A stretch of DNA of 64,000 nucleotides from Thalassotalea_H sp040779345 (GCA_040779345.1 JBFONU010000012.1:1-64000), one strand, 5' to 3'; numbered from the stretch's first letter, positions 16,616 to 26,290 are shown. The notes: generated by a model not told the origin, from the letters alone. Program-made: numbers and translations.

Positions 16616-19600
16616 AAATTTTATCATTACGCTTTGAAAACATTAATTCTTTAAAAGGCGCATGGAAAATAGATTTTACCAAAGCGCCTTTTAATACGAG
16701 TACATTATTTGCGATCACCGGCCCTACTGGCGCGGGTAAAACAACCATTTTAGACGCATTATGTTTAGCGCTTTACCATCAAACACCTCGAATTAAAGTG
16801 TCAGATAATCAAAATCAATTGATGACTCGTCAAACAGCCAATTGCCTAACTGAGGTTGAGTTTGAAATCAAAGGGCGTGCTTATCGTGCTTTTTGGAGCC
16901 AACGCCGAGCAAAAAATAGTATTGAGGGGAATTTACAAAAGCCGACGGCAGAACTGGCTTATTATCATGAGGATGAGCAGCAGTGGCAGATTTTAGCAAC
17001 TAAAGTGTCTGATGTGCGAAATGAGATAGCTCGTATATCGGGTCTTGATTTTACCCGTTTCACTAAGTCGATGATGTTATCTCAAGGGCAGTTTGCTGCT
17101 TTTTTAAATGCCCCTGATAAAGACAGAGCAGAGCTATTAGAGCAACTTACCGGCACTGAAATTTATAGTTTAATTTCACAGCAAGTGTTTGAAAATCATA
17201 AACAAGAAAACGATTTATTAAAAAGATTACAAACGCAATGTCAAGACATTGAATTGTTAGATGAAGCTCAATTAATCACACTTAATCAACAGCTAGAGAC
17301 ATTATCTGAGCAAGATAAAAGTTACCTAAAACAACAAGGGCTTTGGTCTAAAGCGCAACAGTTACAACAACAAATATCAGAGCAGCAAACCTTATTAACT
17401 AAAGTAAAAAAACAGCAAGCAGAAACACAACAACAACAAGAAATTCATCAAAACGATTTATCTAAACTCGCTTTAGCAGAGCCTGCTGATTTATTAAAAG
17501 AGGATTATTATGCCTTTACAAGACAGCAAGAACATCATAAAAACTTAACTCAAATAATTGCCCAGCTAACGTTAGATATAAAAGAAAGTGATGATAAAAA
17601 ATCTATTATAGAAAATCAGCTTAATCACCTGTTAGAAAAGCAGCAACAGCAAAAAGAAGCCAGTCAACAGCAAGCGCTTTTATTAGCAGACAAAGTGATC
17701 CCTCTCGATAGTGAAATCATTCAAAGCCAGCAGCAATTATCGCAAGTGACGAGCAAAGAACAACAGCTATTAAAAGATAAGAAACAGGCTGAACAAAGCC
17801 TTGAATTGCTTTTAGCAGAATCTGTTGCTGTAAACAGTCAATTGCTTAATATTGATGAACAAATGGCTAAACAGAATTTTTCAAATGCCTTCAGTGAAAA
17901 TTTGCCCTTGTGGCAACATCAATTTCATCAATTACATCAACAGCAAGCGGATATTCAACAGTTAAACTCAGAACAGACTCAACTTGCAAAAGGCATTGAG
18001 CAAACAACGGCGACTAAAAATGAACTCACAAGGCTGTTAACGGTTCAAAATTCCGAAATTAAAACAGTTAATGAACAATTAACTGGATTAGAGAATGAAA
18101 AAGCGACAATATTTACTTCGCTTAACTGCCAAACTGAACAAGCTTGCCAGCAATATATTCAACATTTACATAATGTGAGTGCAAATTATGCCATTGCTAA
18201 CACTCATGCCCAGCGCTTTCAAGTGATAAGCAGTGAGTTGACTAAGCAGCAAGAAAGTCTAGTCGCTATTGAAAATCGCTCAGGTATTATTGAACAGAAT
18301 ACACAACAGCTAAGAGAAGAATATCGTCAAGTTAAACGACAAAGAGATGATGTTTATTTAATTGTTGAGCAGCAAAAAGCCATTTTATCGTTAACAGAGC
18401 ACCGTAATAATCTTCAACCTGACCAAGCTTGTCCATTATGCGGCTCTCAAGAGCATCCATTAATTAACGAATACCAAGCGGTTAACGAGCATAGTAACGA
18501 GCAACAACAACGACTGATTTCACTTGACGAAACGTTAAATAAATTAAAAGAGCAAGGGGATTTAGGCAATAGTGAGCAAGAGAAATTAGGCTTTGAAAAA
18601 AGTACCTTGGAACAAACACATCAACAGGCTTTGCATGAGCAACAAGCTTTAAATGATGATTGGCTAAGGTTGCGAGATGCCCTTCAAGTATCGTTTTCTT
18701 TAAGTGATATTGAAGCCATAAAACAGAGTAGCGAACTTCACAGCCAGCAATTAGAAAAAGTTCAAGTATTCGTTGAGCAGTTATTTGAGTTGTCACAAAA
18801 AATTCAAACGGTTAAAGCCCAATTATCGCTTAATGAAAAGCAACAGTCAGCTCAACAAAACGAGCTAAATATCCTAGAAAATCAGTTATCAAATAATCAC
18901 AACGCGTTAGCCGACAACAACCGCTTGATATTCACTAAAAGTGAAAGCTTTTTAGCTGATTATCAGCAGTTTACTCACTCATTAACTCAGTTGTGTCAGG
19001 TTGAAGATTTAGTCTTTATTGATAAAAAAATGCCAAATAAAGAAGCGGTACTTGATATTGTTTTAGATAAAAACGCATTTTCTCAGTGGCTTGAAAGACA
19101 AAATAAACTTATTTTGGAATACAAACAGAATATTGATAATAAACAAAAGCTTATTGAAAAACATAGTAAAACCGAGCAAGACATAGCGGTAGCAAGATCA
19201 AATAGAGAAAATATTGAAAGCAATTACCAATCAATTAATAAAGATAAAAATCAACTTGCAAGCCAGCTCTCTAAACTTCAACAGCAACGTTTTGACTTGG
19301 TGGGTGAAAAAACGATTGATGAAATAAGAACACAAAATGCTGAAAGTCAAACAGCGACTAATCAACAAGTTAATGAGAGTAAGGCCATTTTTGAACAATC
19401 AAGTCAAACTCACCAAGAACTGGTTGGCAAGGTATCGACAAATAAACTTCAGTTGGAAGAAAGTGAAGGGTTATTAAATAGCACCCAACAGCATTGGCAC
19501 ACCGCATTAAATTTAAGTGTTTTTGAAGATGAAAAGGCCTTTGTTTCGGCGTTAATGCCATTAGATGAAAAACAACGCTTACGTTCATTAGCTGAGACTT

Positions 19601-20400
19601 TGAAAGAGCAAAGCCAACAAGGCATCACGCTTATTGCTCAACATCATCAACAAATTGAAGTGTTTGAATCAGACCTCATGCCATTAAAAGCTCAAGGTGT
19701 CACTTCATTTGATCTTGATACAATAAAACAGCAACTTGACCTAATTGCCGAACAATTAAAAAAGGGTCAGATCCAAATAGGTCAGCTTGAGCAACAATTA
19801 ACTCATGATCATCAACAACGGGGCAAGCAAGAAGAACTTTTGGCTAAAATATCGGCACAGCAGTTAGAGGTCGATGATTTAGCTTATTTAAATGGCTTGA
19901 TAGGCTCAGCATCAGGAGATAAGTTTAGACGGTTTGCTCAAGGGTTAACGCTTGAACATTTAGTTCATCTGGCGAATCAGCAATTGTCACGGTTACATGC
20001 AAGGTATCAACTGCAATGTCAAAACAATGAAGGCTTGTCGCTAGAGGTCATAGATACTTGGCAGGCTGATAGTGTGCGCGATACCAAAACTTTATCTGGT
20101 GGTGAAAGCTTTTTAGTGAGTTTGGCACTTGCCTTAGCGCTGTCTGATCTTGCTAGTGCCAAAACAAGCATCGATTCATTATTTTTAGATGAGGGTTTTG
20201 GTACGCTGGATAACGACACGCTCGAGATAGCACTAGACGCACTTGATAACTTAAATGCCAGTGGCAAAATGATTGGGGTGATCAGCCATGTTGATAGTTT
20301 AAAAGAGCGTATTAATGTCCAAATTAAAGTGAATAAAAAAAGTGGCTTAGGCTACAGTGAATTGGATAAACACTATCGCTTTAGGCAAATTGAACAATAA
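16612..20400 (+). CDS. sbcC: Exonuclease subunit SbcC (Rad50-type SMC-like ATPase)
   Basis: A 1262-residue ATPase. Walker A (GPTGAGKTT, about residues 38-46) lies near the N-terminus and the signature LSGGESF and Walker B (SLFLDEGFGTLD) near the C-terminus. Two long Gln-rich coiled coils meet at a zinc hook CPLC at residues 607-610. With SbcD it processes DNA ends and hairpins. It is longer than the E. coli subunit (1048), the extra length being coiled coil. It is translated from an ATG overlapping sbcD. No terminator is seen in the 217 bases after it. Confidence 0.95.
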   Translation: MKILSLRFENINSLKGAWKIDFTKAPFNTSTLFAITGPTGAGKTTILDALCLALYHQTPRIKVSDNQNQLMTRQTANCLTEVEFEIKGRAYRAFWSQRRAKNSIEGNLQKPTAELAYYHEDEQQWQILATKVSDVRNEIARISGLDFTRFTKSMMLSQGQFAAFLNAPDKDRAELLEQLTGTEIYSLISQQVFENHKQENDLLKRLQTQCQDIELLDEAQLITLNQQLETLSEQDKSYLKQQGLWSKAQQLQQQISEQQTLLTKVKKQQAETQQQQEIHQNDLSKLALAEPADLLKEDYYAFTRQQEHHKNLTQIIAQLTLDIKESDDKKSIIENQLNHLLEKQQQQKEASQQQALLLADKVIPLDSEIIQSQQQLSQVTSKEQQLLKDKKQAEQSLELLLAESVAVNSQLLNIDEQMAKQNFSNAFSENLPLWQHQFHQLHQQQADIQQLNSEQTQLAKGIEQTTATKNELTRLLTVQNSEIKTVNEQLTGLENEKATIFTSLNCQTEQACQQYIQHLHNVSANYAIANTHAQRFQVISSELTKQQESLVAIENRSGIIEQNTQQLREEYRQVKRQRDDVYLIVEQQKAILSLTEHRNNLQPDQACPLCGSQEHPLINEYQAVNEHSNEQQQRLISLDETLNKLKEQGDLGNSEQEKLGFEKSTLEQTHQQALHEQQALNDDWLRLRDALQVSFSLSDIEAIKQSSELHSQQLEKVQVFVEQLFELSQKIQTVKAQLSLNEKQQSAQQNELNILENQLSNNHNALADNNRLIFTKSESFLADYQQFTHSLTQLCQVEDLVFIDKKMPNKEAVLDIVLDKNAFSQWLERQNKLILEYKQNIDNKQKLIEKHSKTEQDIAVARSNRENIESNYQSINKDKNQLASQLSKLQQQRFDLVGEKTIDEIRTQNAESQTATNQQVNESKAIFEQSSQTHQELVGKVSTNKLQLEESEGLLNSTQQHWHTALNLSVFEDEKAFVSALMPLDEKQRLRSLAETLKEQSQQGITLIAQHHQQIEVFESDLMPLKAQGVTSFDLDTIKQQLDLIAEQLKKGQIQIGQLEQQLTHDHQQRGKQEELLAKISAQQLEVDDLAYLNGLIGSASGDKFRRFAQGLTLEHLVHLANQQLSRLHARYQLQCQNNEGLSLEVIDTWQADSVRDTKTLSGGESFLVSLALALALSDLASAKTSIDSLFLDEGFGTLDNDTLEIALDALDNLNASGKMIGVISHVDSLKERINVQIKVNKKSGLGYSELDKHYRFRQIEQ

Positions 20401-20617
20401 GTTTTTTTTGATAATCTATTAATGACTTCTATAAAATTAGTGAAGGTTACTGAATTAATCGAAAAAAACATTTCTCAAGCGTTCTTGCTAGAGCTAGTGC
20501 GCCATTATCGTTAAGAACAAAGGTTTGCTTAATGGGATTTTGATAATAATAACTTAATGATTATCTTTGAAAAAATCATTAAAATATCATCACTTATCTA
20601 TCAAGTAGAGAATACTA

Positions 20618-21505
20618 TTGGAAACATGGATTTACTTCACCTTACTTGCTGCTTTTATGCAAGCCATTCGCACTGCGGGTCAAAAACAATTATCTAGTCA
20701 TTTAAATGCAATGGCCACTACCGCTGTTCGTTATGTTTATGCATTGCCGTTTGCTGCAGGTTATTTAGTTTGGATGCTTGATTATAGACAAGTAGAAATC
20801 CCTCTTCTAACGGGGGATTTTTTGCAATTTGCTTTAATCGCCAGTGTGATGCAAATCATTGGCACAGCTTGTTTAGTTGCCGCATTTAAATACCGAAACT
20901 TTGCGGTTGCTACAAGCCTTGCAAAAACTGAGGCGATACAAGTTGCTGTTGTTGGCGCAATTATTTTTTCTACCTCATTAAGCCTTTTAGGTTGGTTTTC
21001 AGTGGTGATTGGCGTTATTGGTGTATTAATCGTATCAAAAGTTAAATTTTCTTATGCGGATGTTTTTCAAAATCCAGGCGCTGGTTTTGGACTCGCCTCT
21101 GGCTTAGCCCTTGCAATAACGACATTGTTGATACGAGAAGCCAGCTTGGCATTAAATACGGACCTCATGGTAAGTGCTGCGGTCACATTATTATTTATGA
21201 TCACTGTTCAATCGATTATCTCTATGGTTTATGTGTTTATTCAAGATAAAAAACAGCTACCTATCATGTTAACTCAATGGCGTTTATGTGTATTTGTCGG
21301 AGTGACCAGTGTGTTAGGCTCTATTGGTTGGTTTACTGGCGCAAGTTATCAAAATGCAGCCTACGTAAAAGCACTCGGACAAGTTGAGTTTTTTATTACC
21401 TTATTTTTAACCTATCGAATATTTAAAGAGAAAATATCACTTAAAGAATTTTTTGGGATGTTGTTAATTATCGCCAGCGTGGTGATTTTATTGTTATGGG
21501 CATAA
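20618..21505 (+). CDS. EamA/DMT-superfamily transporter
   Basis: A 295-residue inner-membrane protein with ten predicted helices in two EamA repeats. The second repeat ends in the usual VEFFITLFLTYRIFKEKISLKEFFGMLLIIASVVIL. Members export metabolites such as amino acids or nucleosides; substrate unknown. The start is a TTG at 20618: a stop lies four codons upstream, no ATG or GTG is available, and the next ATG (residue 14) would delete the first helix. A hairpin terminator follows. Confidence 0.83.
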   Translation: METWIYFTLLAAFMQAIRTAGQKQLSSHLNAMATTAVRYVYALPFAAGYLVWMLDYRQVEIPLLTGDFLQFALIASVMQIIGTACLVAAFKYRNFAVATSLAKTEAIQVAVVGAIIFSTSLSLLGWFSVVIGVIGVLIVSKVKFSYADVFQNPGAGFGLASGLALAITTLLIREASLALNTDLMVSAAVTLLFMITVQSIISMVYVFIQDKKQLPIMLTQWRLCVFVGVTSVLGSIGWFTGASYQNAAYVKALGQVEFFITLFLTYRIFKEKISLKEFFGMLLIIASVVILLLWA

Positions 21506-21573
21506 AAGTTTGTTTAATGACTAATTAGTCATAGTGGCTGTTGCGCGAGTTTGTTAAACTTGTGGCAAATTTA

Positions 21574-21597
21574 AATACCGCTGTCACCAGCGGTATT
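21574..21597 (+). terminator. Terminator after the DMT transporter
   Basis: A 10-base stem AATACCGCTG (21574-21583) with its complement CAGCGGTATT (21588-21597) around TCAC, followed by GTTATTATTAT. It lies just upstream of the FKBP gene. Confidence 0.7.
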
Positions 21598-21620
21598 GTT
21601 ATTATTATATTGGAAAAATA

Positions 21621-22115
21621 ATGAAAATTACTGATAAAACGGTTGTGCAGTTTCACTACACTTTGAAAGATGAAGCTGGAAAAGAATTAGAGTCGTCATT
21701 AGCATCAGAGCCTTTAGCGTATTTGCACGGCTATAAGAATATGTTAGTGGGTGTTGAAAATGCCTTAATCGGTAAAGAGGCTGGTGATAAGTTTTCAGTA
21801 ACGTTACAACCTGAAGATGCATACGGTGAACGCAAAGAAGACATGATACAGCGAGTTCCTGTTAAACACTTACAAGGTTTGCCAAGTAAGAACGCTAAAT
21901 GGAAATCGGGCATGACAGCGGTGGTTGAAACTGAGCAAGGGCAACGACAAGTTACTGTGATTAAAGCAGGGCGCTTTATGATCACTGTCGATATTAATCC
22001 TCCTCTAGCGGGTAAAGTATTAACCTTTGATCTCGAAGTGGTTGATGTTAGAGAAGCAACCGCTGAAGAAATTGAACATGGCCATGCCCATGGCGTTGGT
22101 GGGCATCATCATTAA
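21621..22115 (+). CDS. FKBP-type peptidyl-prolyl cis-trans isomerase, SlyD-like
   Basis: A 164-residue protein with the SlyD/FkpB architecture: an FKBP half (VQFHYTLKDEAGKELESS, LHGYKNMLVGVENALIGKEAGDKF), an insert-in-flap chaperone domain (VPVKHLQGLP...VVETEQGQ), and the closing strand LTFDLEVVDVREAT. It ends in a His-rich tail (HGHAHGVGGHHH) like the metal-binding tail of SlyD, though shorter and without Cys. It is expected to assist proline-limited folding and possibly bind nickel. It is flanked by two terminators, so it is probably monocistronic. Confidence 0.9.
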   Translation: MKITDKTVVQFHYTLKDEAGKELESSLASEPLAYLHGYKNMLVGVENALIGKEAGDKFSVTLQPEDAYGERKEDMIQRVPVKHLQGLPSKNAKWKSGMTAVVETEQGQRQVTVIKAGRFMITVDINPPLAGKVLTFDLEVVDVREATAEEIEHGHAHGVGGHHH

Positions 22116-22156
22116 TTAGAGCGTTCACTTATTGTTTTCACGCTTTAAAGCAAATG

Positions 22157-22186
22157 AAAAAAGCTCACGATTAGTGAGCTTTTTTG
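22157..22186 (+). terminator. Terminator after the FKBP gene
   Basis: A-rich flank plus stem AAGCTCAC (22161-22168), loop GATTA, GTGAGCTT (22174-22181) and a T tract: a classical intrinsic terminator. Confidence 0.85.
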
Positions 22187-22352
22187 TTGGCTTCATTGAC
22201 GCTTGGTTACTATTTATTTAATGGAAAAATATCTGAACATTCAAGGATAAACTTGAACTGATTAATTCTAGAATTTCTGCTGTTTTATTATCTCCTTCTT
22301 CGATATGTTGTTATGGTTACTCTACTTTTAATAAAAAAATCAAGGGAAAGGA

Positions 22353-23645
22353 ATGAAGTCATTAACATTATCTTTATTGGCTGTTGCATCAACATTTTCT
22401 TCATCAGTGCTTGCTGATACACAAGTTATTCACGCCGGAGAGCTACTTGCTGTTCCAGGACAAGCGCCACTTAAAAAGCAAACTGTCGTCATTGTTGATG
22501 GCAAAATTAGTGACATTAAAAAAGGCTTTGTGGCCGCGAAATCAATTGATAAAGATGCCACGCTTGTTGATTTATCAAAAAGCTTTGTTATGCCGGGTTT
22601 AATGGACATGCACGTACATTTGCAAGGCGAGCTAGGCCCGAAAAATGACAGTAATAAGCTTCGTTTATCTGACGCCGACTTGGTGGTGAAAAGTGCATAT
22701 TTTGCCAAAAAAACCTTAATGGCTGGCTTTACTACTGTTCGTGATTTAGGGGGGAGTCCAGAAGAAAGCTTCGCGCTTCGTGATGGTATTAAACGGGGTT
22801 GGATACAAGGTCCTAGAATTTTTGCTGCTGGCAGTAATGTTGCAGTAACAGGTGGTCATGGTGATGTTGATGGCATGAGCCCAGATTTATTGGAAATGCA
22901 CACCGCTAAAACCATTTGTGATGGTCCTTATGACTGTCGCCGTGCTACTCGACGAGCGATTAAGTTTGGTGCTGATGTCATTAAAATCACCTCTACGGGG
23001 GGCGTTTTGTCAGATACTGATACCGGTACAGGACAACAAATGGCGGATGATGAATTGCGTGAAGTGGTCAACGCGGCCCATGTACTGGGGAGAAAGGTCG
23101 CCAGTCATGCACATGCCGCCGATGGTATTAATGCCGCTTTACGTGCAGGAGTTGATAGTATTGAGCATGGAAGTTATGCCAATGAAGAGAGTATTAAGCT
23201 TTTTAAGCAAACAGGAGCTTATTTAGTACCTACCTTAATGGCGGGTGATACGGTTGTTGCACTAGCAAAAAACACTAATTTTATGTCGCCAGCTATTAGT
23301 GCTAAAGCCATTCGCGTTGGCGGCGATATGATTGAGAATTTTAAACGCTCTTATCAATCGGGGGTGAAAATCGCTTATGGAACCGACAGTGGTGTTTCAA
23401 AGCATGGCAATAATGGTAAAGAAGCGGTGCTAATGTATCAAGCGGGTATGACAGTTCAAGATATCCTTAAATCAGCAACGATACATTCGGCTGACTTAAT
23501 TGGCCAATCAAAAAATTTAGGGACGATTGAAGTAGGTAAAATGGCCGATATTATTGCCACTCATAAAAGTCCTTTAACTGATATAAGCGAACTACTTGAT
23601 GTTGATTTTGTTATGAAGTCAGGTGATGTGGTTAAATCAAAATAA
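22353..23645 (+). CDS. Secreted amidohydrolase-family protein (Xaa-Pro dipeptidase/imidazolonepropionase-like)
   Basis: A 430-residue protein with a signal peptide (MKSLTLSLLAVASTFSSSVLA), so probably periplasmic. The binuclear amidohydrolase residues are present: HVH in MDMHVHLQGE, Lys in VIKITSTGG, His in SHAHAADG, His in SIEHGSYA and Asp in YGTDSGVSKHG. A four-Cys-spaced pair (ICDGPYDC) is also present, as in relatives annotated as Xaa-Pro dipeptidases or imidazolonepropionase-related hydrolases. Characterised homologues cleave C-terminal Lys/Arg/Pro dipeptides. The exact substrate is unknown. No partner genes adjoin. Confidence 0.85.
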   Translation: MKSLTLSLLAVASTFSSSVLADTQVIHAGELLAVPGQAPLKKQTVVIVDGKISDIKKGFVAAKSIDKDATLVDLSKSFVMPGLMDMHVHLQGELGPKNDSNKLRLSDADLVVKSAYFAKKTLMAGFTTVRDLGGSPEESFALRDGIKRGWIQGPRIFAAGSNVAVTGGHGDVDGMSPDLLEMHTAKTICDGPYDCRRATRRAIKFGADVIKITSTGGVLSDTDTGTGQQMADDELREVVNAAHVLGRKVASHAHAADGINAALRAGVDSIEHGSYANEESIKLFKQTGAYLVPTLMAGDTVVALAKNTNFMSPAISAKAIRVGGDMIENFKRSYQSGVKIAYGTDSGVSKHGNNGKEAVLMYQAGMTVQDILKSATIHSADLIGQSKNLGTIEVGKMADIIATHKSPLTDISELLDVDFVMKSGDVVKSK

Positions 23646-23663
23646 ACTTACTATCTGATGGGC

Positions 23664-23691
23664 AGTGGCTTATGTAATATTATAAGCCACT
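23664..23691. terminator. Hairpin between convergent amidohydrolase and trmO
   Basis: AGTGGCTTAT (23664-23673) pairs with ATAAGCCACT (23682-23691) across an 8-base loop. It lacks a clear T tract but lies in the convergent gap. Confidence 0.45.
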
Positions 23692-23767
23692 TACCTGATA
23701 AAATAGAGCGTACGTAACAATTTAACAATTAGGTATGAAGCTAAATAGATTCAGGGGAGGGGCAAAA

Positions 23768-24517
23768 TTATATTATTTCAATCACTTCTATTTTCGTATC
23801 AGTAATTAAACACCACTTAATATTAAAATGATAAAGCGAAATGCCATACACTTTTGTATCTATTGAAGCACGCTTTGTCGTCAATTGTTTATAAGCAGGT
23901 CTGGGGTCTTGTCCTAGCACTTGGCATATTAACGTTTCTAAATCAGGTGTGTCTTTCTTATTCGCTTGTATCACTTTTGTTGCCTGTGATGAAAAAGTTA
24001 CAGTTAACAACTTGCTGGGAGCTTGCTGTGCAAAGCCTGCGTGAGCATTAATGATTGAGTCAGAATAAGGTATATAAGGTTTAATATCGATAACAGGTGT
24101 ATGATCGAGCAAATCTAAGCCAGAAATATTAAGCTCAACGCGCTTATTATTGAGCTCAATTTTGTCAAGTTTTACCACTGACATACCAATTGGGTTAGGT
24201 CGAAAAGTAGAGCGGGTAGCAAAAACCCCTAATTTTTTATTTCCCCCTAATCGAGGTGGTCGAACAAGCGGTTTCCAGCCTTGTTGTTGGGTGGCATGGA
24301 AAATAAATATTACCCAAATATGACTGTATTCCTCTATGCCCCTGAGTAAATCGATGTTATTGGCATCATCAAGTAATGTGATTTTTCCTTTTGCCGCTTT
24401 TACTAAGCCAGGTTGTCGAGGGATAGCAAACTTTTCTTTGTAAGGTGATGATACCTCACCAATAATATCAAATGTGATTGTTTCATCATGACCTTGTTCA
24501 GGGGGATTATTACTCAT
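23768..24517 (-). CDS. trmO: tRNA (t6A37) N6-methyltransferase TrmO (TsaA/YaeB)
   Basis: A 249-residue TrmO-family protein, which methylates N6-threonylcarbamoyladenosine at position 37 of tRNA-Thr using SAM. Family motifs are visible: IGEVSSPYKEKFAIPRQPGLV, LRGIEEYSHIWVIFIFH, GVFATRSTFRPNPIGMSVVKL, LDLLDHTPVIDIKPYIPYSDS, and the C-terminal domain ending GISLYHFNIKWCL. The frame opens 27 codons earlier inside the neighbour; MSNNPPEQG at 24517 is a natural start and overlaps the upstream rcsF-like stop by 8 bases. E. coli also has rcsF next to trmO. Confidence 0.93.
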   Translation of the reverse strand: MSNNPPEQGHDETITFDIIGEVSSPYKEKFAIPRQPGLVKAAKGKITLLDDANNIDLLRGIEEYSHIWVIFIFHATQQQGWKPLVRPPRLGGNKKLGVFATRSTFRPNPIGMSVVKLDKIELNNKRVELNISGLDLLDHTPVIDIKPYIPYSDSIINAHAGFAQQAPSKLLTVTFSSQATKVIQANKKDTPDLETLICQVLGQDPRPAYKQLTTKRASIDTKVYGISLYHFNIKWCLITDTKIEVIEII

Positions 24518-24920
24518 CAACTGGCGCTTCAACGAGATAAGCTTTGCCATAACAAACAGTAGTTGATAAACATTGTTTATCAGCTTCATTGTTAGCAATT
24601 AATGCACAGCCTGAGAACACAATGGCATTAGCTCCAAGCTTAAAAGCTTTTCGCCGTGCATTTGTTCGTGCCGTGATTTCATCAGGCGCTTGATGATGTA
24701 ATTTATGTTGACAGTCTTCTCCGTCAACTAAGCCAATATAACGATATTTTCCAGTGATAGCTCGCTCATCTTGGTAAATAGCCACTGAAGACGGGCTAAA
24801 ATAATGGGTGATATTAGCTTGATCTAAATTAGTGGATACTGAATATTGGCTAGCGCAGGCATTAAGTAATAAAAGTAAGCTTGATAATAAAAGTAATTTC
24901 AGAGAAGAAAAAATCATCAT
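24510..24920 (-). CDS. rcsF: RcsF-like outer-membrane lipoprotein
   Basis: A 136-residue lipoprotein (MMIFSSLKLLLLSSLLLLLN followed by lipobox ACAS). The mature domain follows RcsF: a G-K..Y-IG-V-GE-C start, TARTNARRKAFKLGANAIVFSGC, and C..TTVC.G.A. The four Cys that form RcsF's two disulfides are in place. RcsF senses envelope stress and signals to IgaA/RcsC in enterobacteria. The domain match and the shared rcsF-trmO neighbourhood make homology likely; function is less certain because no rcsBCD or igaA lies here. The Pro-rich linker of E. coli RcsF is much shorter. Confidence 0.75.
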   Translation of the reverse strand: MMIFSSLKLLLLSSLLLLLNACASQYSVSTNLDQANITHYFSPSSVAIYQDERAITGKYRYIGLVDGEDCQHKLHHQAPDEITARTNARRKAFKLGANAIVFSGCALIANNEADKQCLSTTVCYGKAYLVEAPVDE

Positions 24921-24996
24921 GGTAACGATATTTTGAAAATGTGGAATTATTATAAAGTAAAATAATCCGTTATGAGAGTATTTGTTTTAATGAAGT

Positions 24997-25022
24997 AATA
25001 ACGAATAACGAATAACGAATAA
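24997..25022. repeat. Short tandem repeat, 7-base unit AATAACG x3.7
   Basis: The heptamer AATAACG is repeated three full times plus AATAA. It abuts and overlaps the left arm of the aroH terminator, whose stem begins CGAATAA, so it may have arisen by slippage from the stem edge. Confidence 0.75.
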
Positions 25023-25048
25023 AGCAGCTAACAAGGCTGCTTTATTCG
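25016..25048 (-). terminator. Terminator after the Trp-type DAHP synthase
   Basis: A 13-base perfect stem (CGAATAAAGCAGC at 25016-25028 with its complement at 25036-25048) and a 7-base loop. On the minus strand it is followed by TTATTCGTTATT-type T-rich sequence. Confidence 0.75.
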
Positions 25049-25077
25049 ATAATATGCGAACTTATTGAATTAGCGTG

Positions 25078-26130
25078 TTATTTTCTACGCTCGATAACTG
25101 CCTGGCTTAACAGGTTTAGCATCTTTTCACTCACAGATAAATCGACACAAGCGTCGGTAATACTTTGCCCATAAGTTAAGGTGTTTTTATCAATAACCTT
25201 TTGATTCCCTTCAACTAAAAAGCTTTCGACCATAACACCTGAAATGCCTTTCTTTCCTGAGCTAATTTGTTCAGCAATAGCTTGTGCGACGTCGATTTGT
25301 TTATTATGGTCTTTGCAGCTATTTCCGTGGCTACAATCGATCATGATGCCAGCATCAATATTATTTTCAGCTAATTTATCGAGCGTAAAGCTAATATCAT
25401 GTGAGTGATAATTTGGCTCTTTTCCACCGCGTAAAATAACATGAGCATGCGGGTTGCCATGTGTTTGATAAATACACATTTGACCACTTTTATTCGGAGA
25501 ATAAAGGACATGCGGAACACTTGAAGCTTTAATTGCATCTACGGCAATTTGAATATTCCCGTCGGTACCATTTTTAAAACCCACAGGACAAGAAAGTGCT
25601 GACGCTAATTCTCGGTGAACTTGGCTTTCTGTTGTTCGAGCGCCAATAGCACCCCAGCAGATAAGATCTGAGATATATTGACCTGTCACCATATCTAAAA
25701 ACTCAGTGCCAGCAGGTAAACCTAACTCGTTAATTTCCATTAATAAGTTACGGGCTAAGTTCAAACCTTTAGCGACATGGAAAGATTTATCAAGATCAGG
25801 ATCGCTAATTAAACCTTTCCAGCCAACAGTGGTTCTTGGCTTTTCAAAATAGACTCGCATAACAACGAGTAATTCATTTTTATGCTGTTCATGTAAAACT
25901 TTTAATTGCTTGGCGTAATCAATCGCCGCTTCAGTATCGTGTATTGAACAAGGACCTATGATCACCAAAAGTCGGTCATCTTCACCGTTAATGATCGCTT
26001 CAATTTCTTGACGGCTTTGAATAATAAAATTTGCCGTATTATCGGATAGTGGAATTTGCTCAGCCAATTGCGCTGGCGACACTAAATTCTCAATTAATGT
26101 CGTTCTAAATTCATCTGTTTTTATGGTCAT
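25078..26130 (-). CDS. aroH: 3-deoxy-7-phosphoheptulonate synthase, Trp-sensitive (AroH) type
   Basis: A 350-residue class I DAHP synthase that condenses phosphoenolpyruvate and erythrose 4-phosphate, the first step of aromatic synthesis. Active-site motifs are VIIGPCSIHD, FEKPRTTVGWKGLI, GARTTESQVHRE and CPVGFKNGTDG. It is closer to AroH than to AroG or AroF of E. coli, for example in the N-terminus (TDE.RT..IE.LV.PA.LA), SPNKSGQMCIYQT and ATEFLDMVTGQ-like segment. This suggests tryptophan feedback, which is inferred. It follows ppsR, as aroH does in E. coli. The usual ITDACIGW segment reads ITDACVDLS here. I found no convincing TrpR operator upstream. Confidence 0.88.
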   Translation of the reverse strand: MTIKTDEFRTTLIENLVSPAQLAEQIPLSDNTANFIIQSRQEIEAIINGEDDRLLVIIGPCSIHDTEAAIDYAKQLKVLHEQHKNELLVVMRVYFEKPRTTVGWKGLISDPDLDKSFHVAKGLNLARNLLMEINELGLPAGTEFLDMVTGQYISDLICWGAIGARTTESQVHRELASALSCPVGFKNGTDGNIQIAVDAIKASSVPHVLYSPNKSGQMCIYQTHGNPHAHVILRGGKEPNYHSHDISFTLDKLAENNIDAGIMIDCSHGNSCKDHNKQIDVAQAIAEQISSGKKGISGVMVESFLVEGNQKVIDKNTLTYGQSITDACVDLSVSEKMLNLLSQAVIERRK

Positions 26131-26290
26131 GTCATATTACTTTTTTTAGTGCTGAACTATTTACAGAGGTCCATTCAATAATATGAAAGAGGGAATAGCG
26201 CAACAACGATAAATTATCGCGCTAACATACAGAAAATAATGAGCGTTGTGAACTGCTTTCACGCTATAAATAAGGTTTAATTAATATAAA

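Noticed and set aside
26131..26290. TrpR operator or structured leader upstream of the AroH-like gene
   Set aside because: A small CGATAA-A-TTATCG palindrome and TAGCGC/GCGCTA pair occur, but nothing fits the TrpR consensus and no Trp-rich leader peptide was found.
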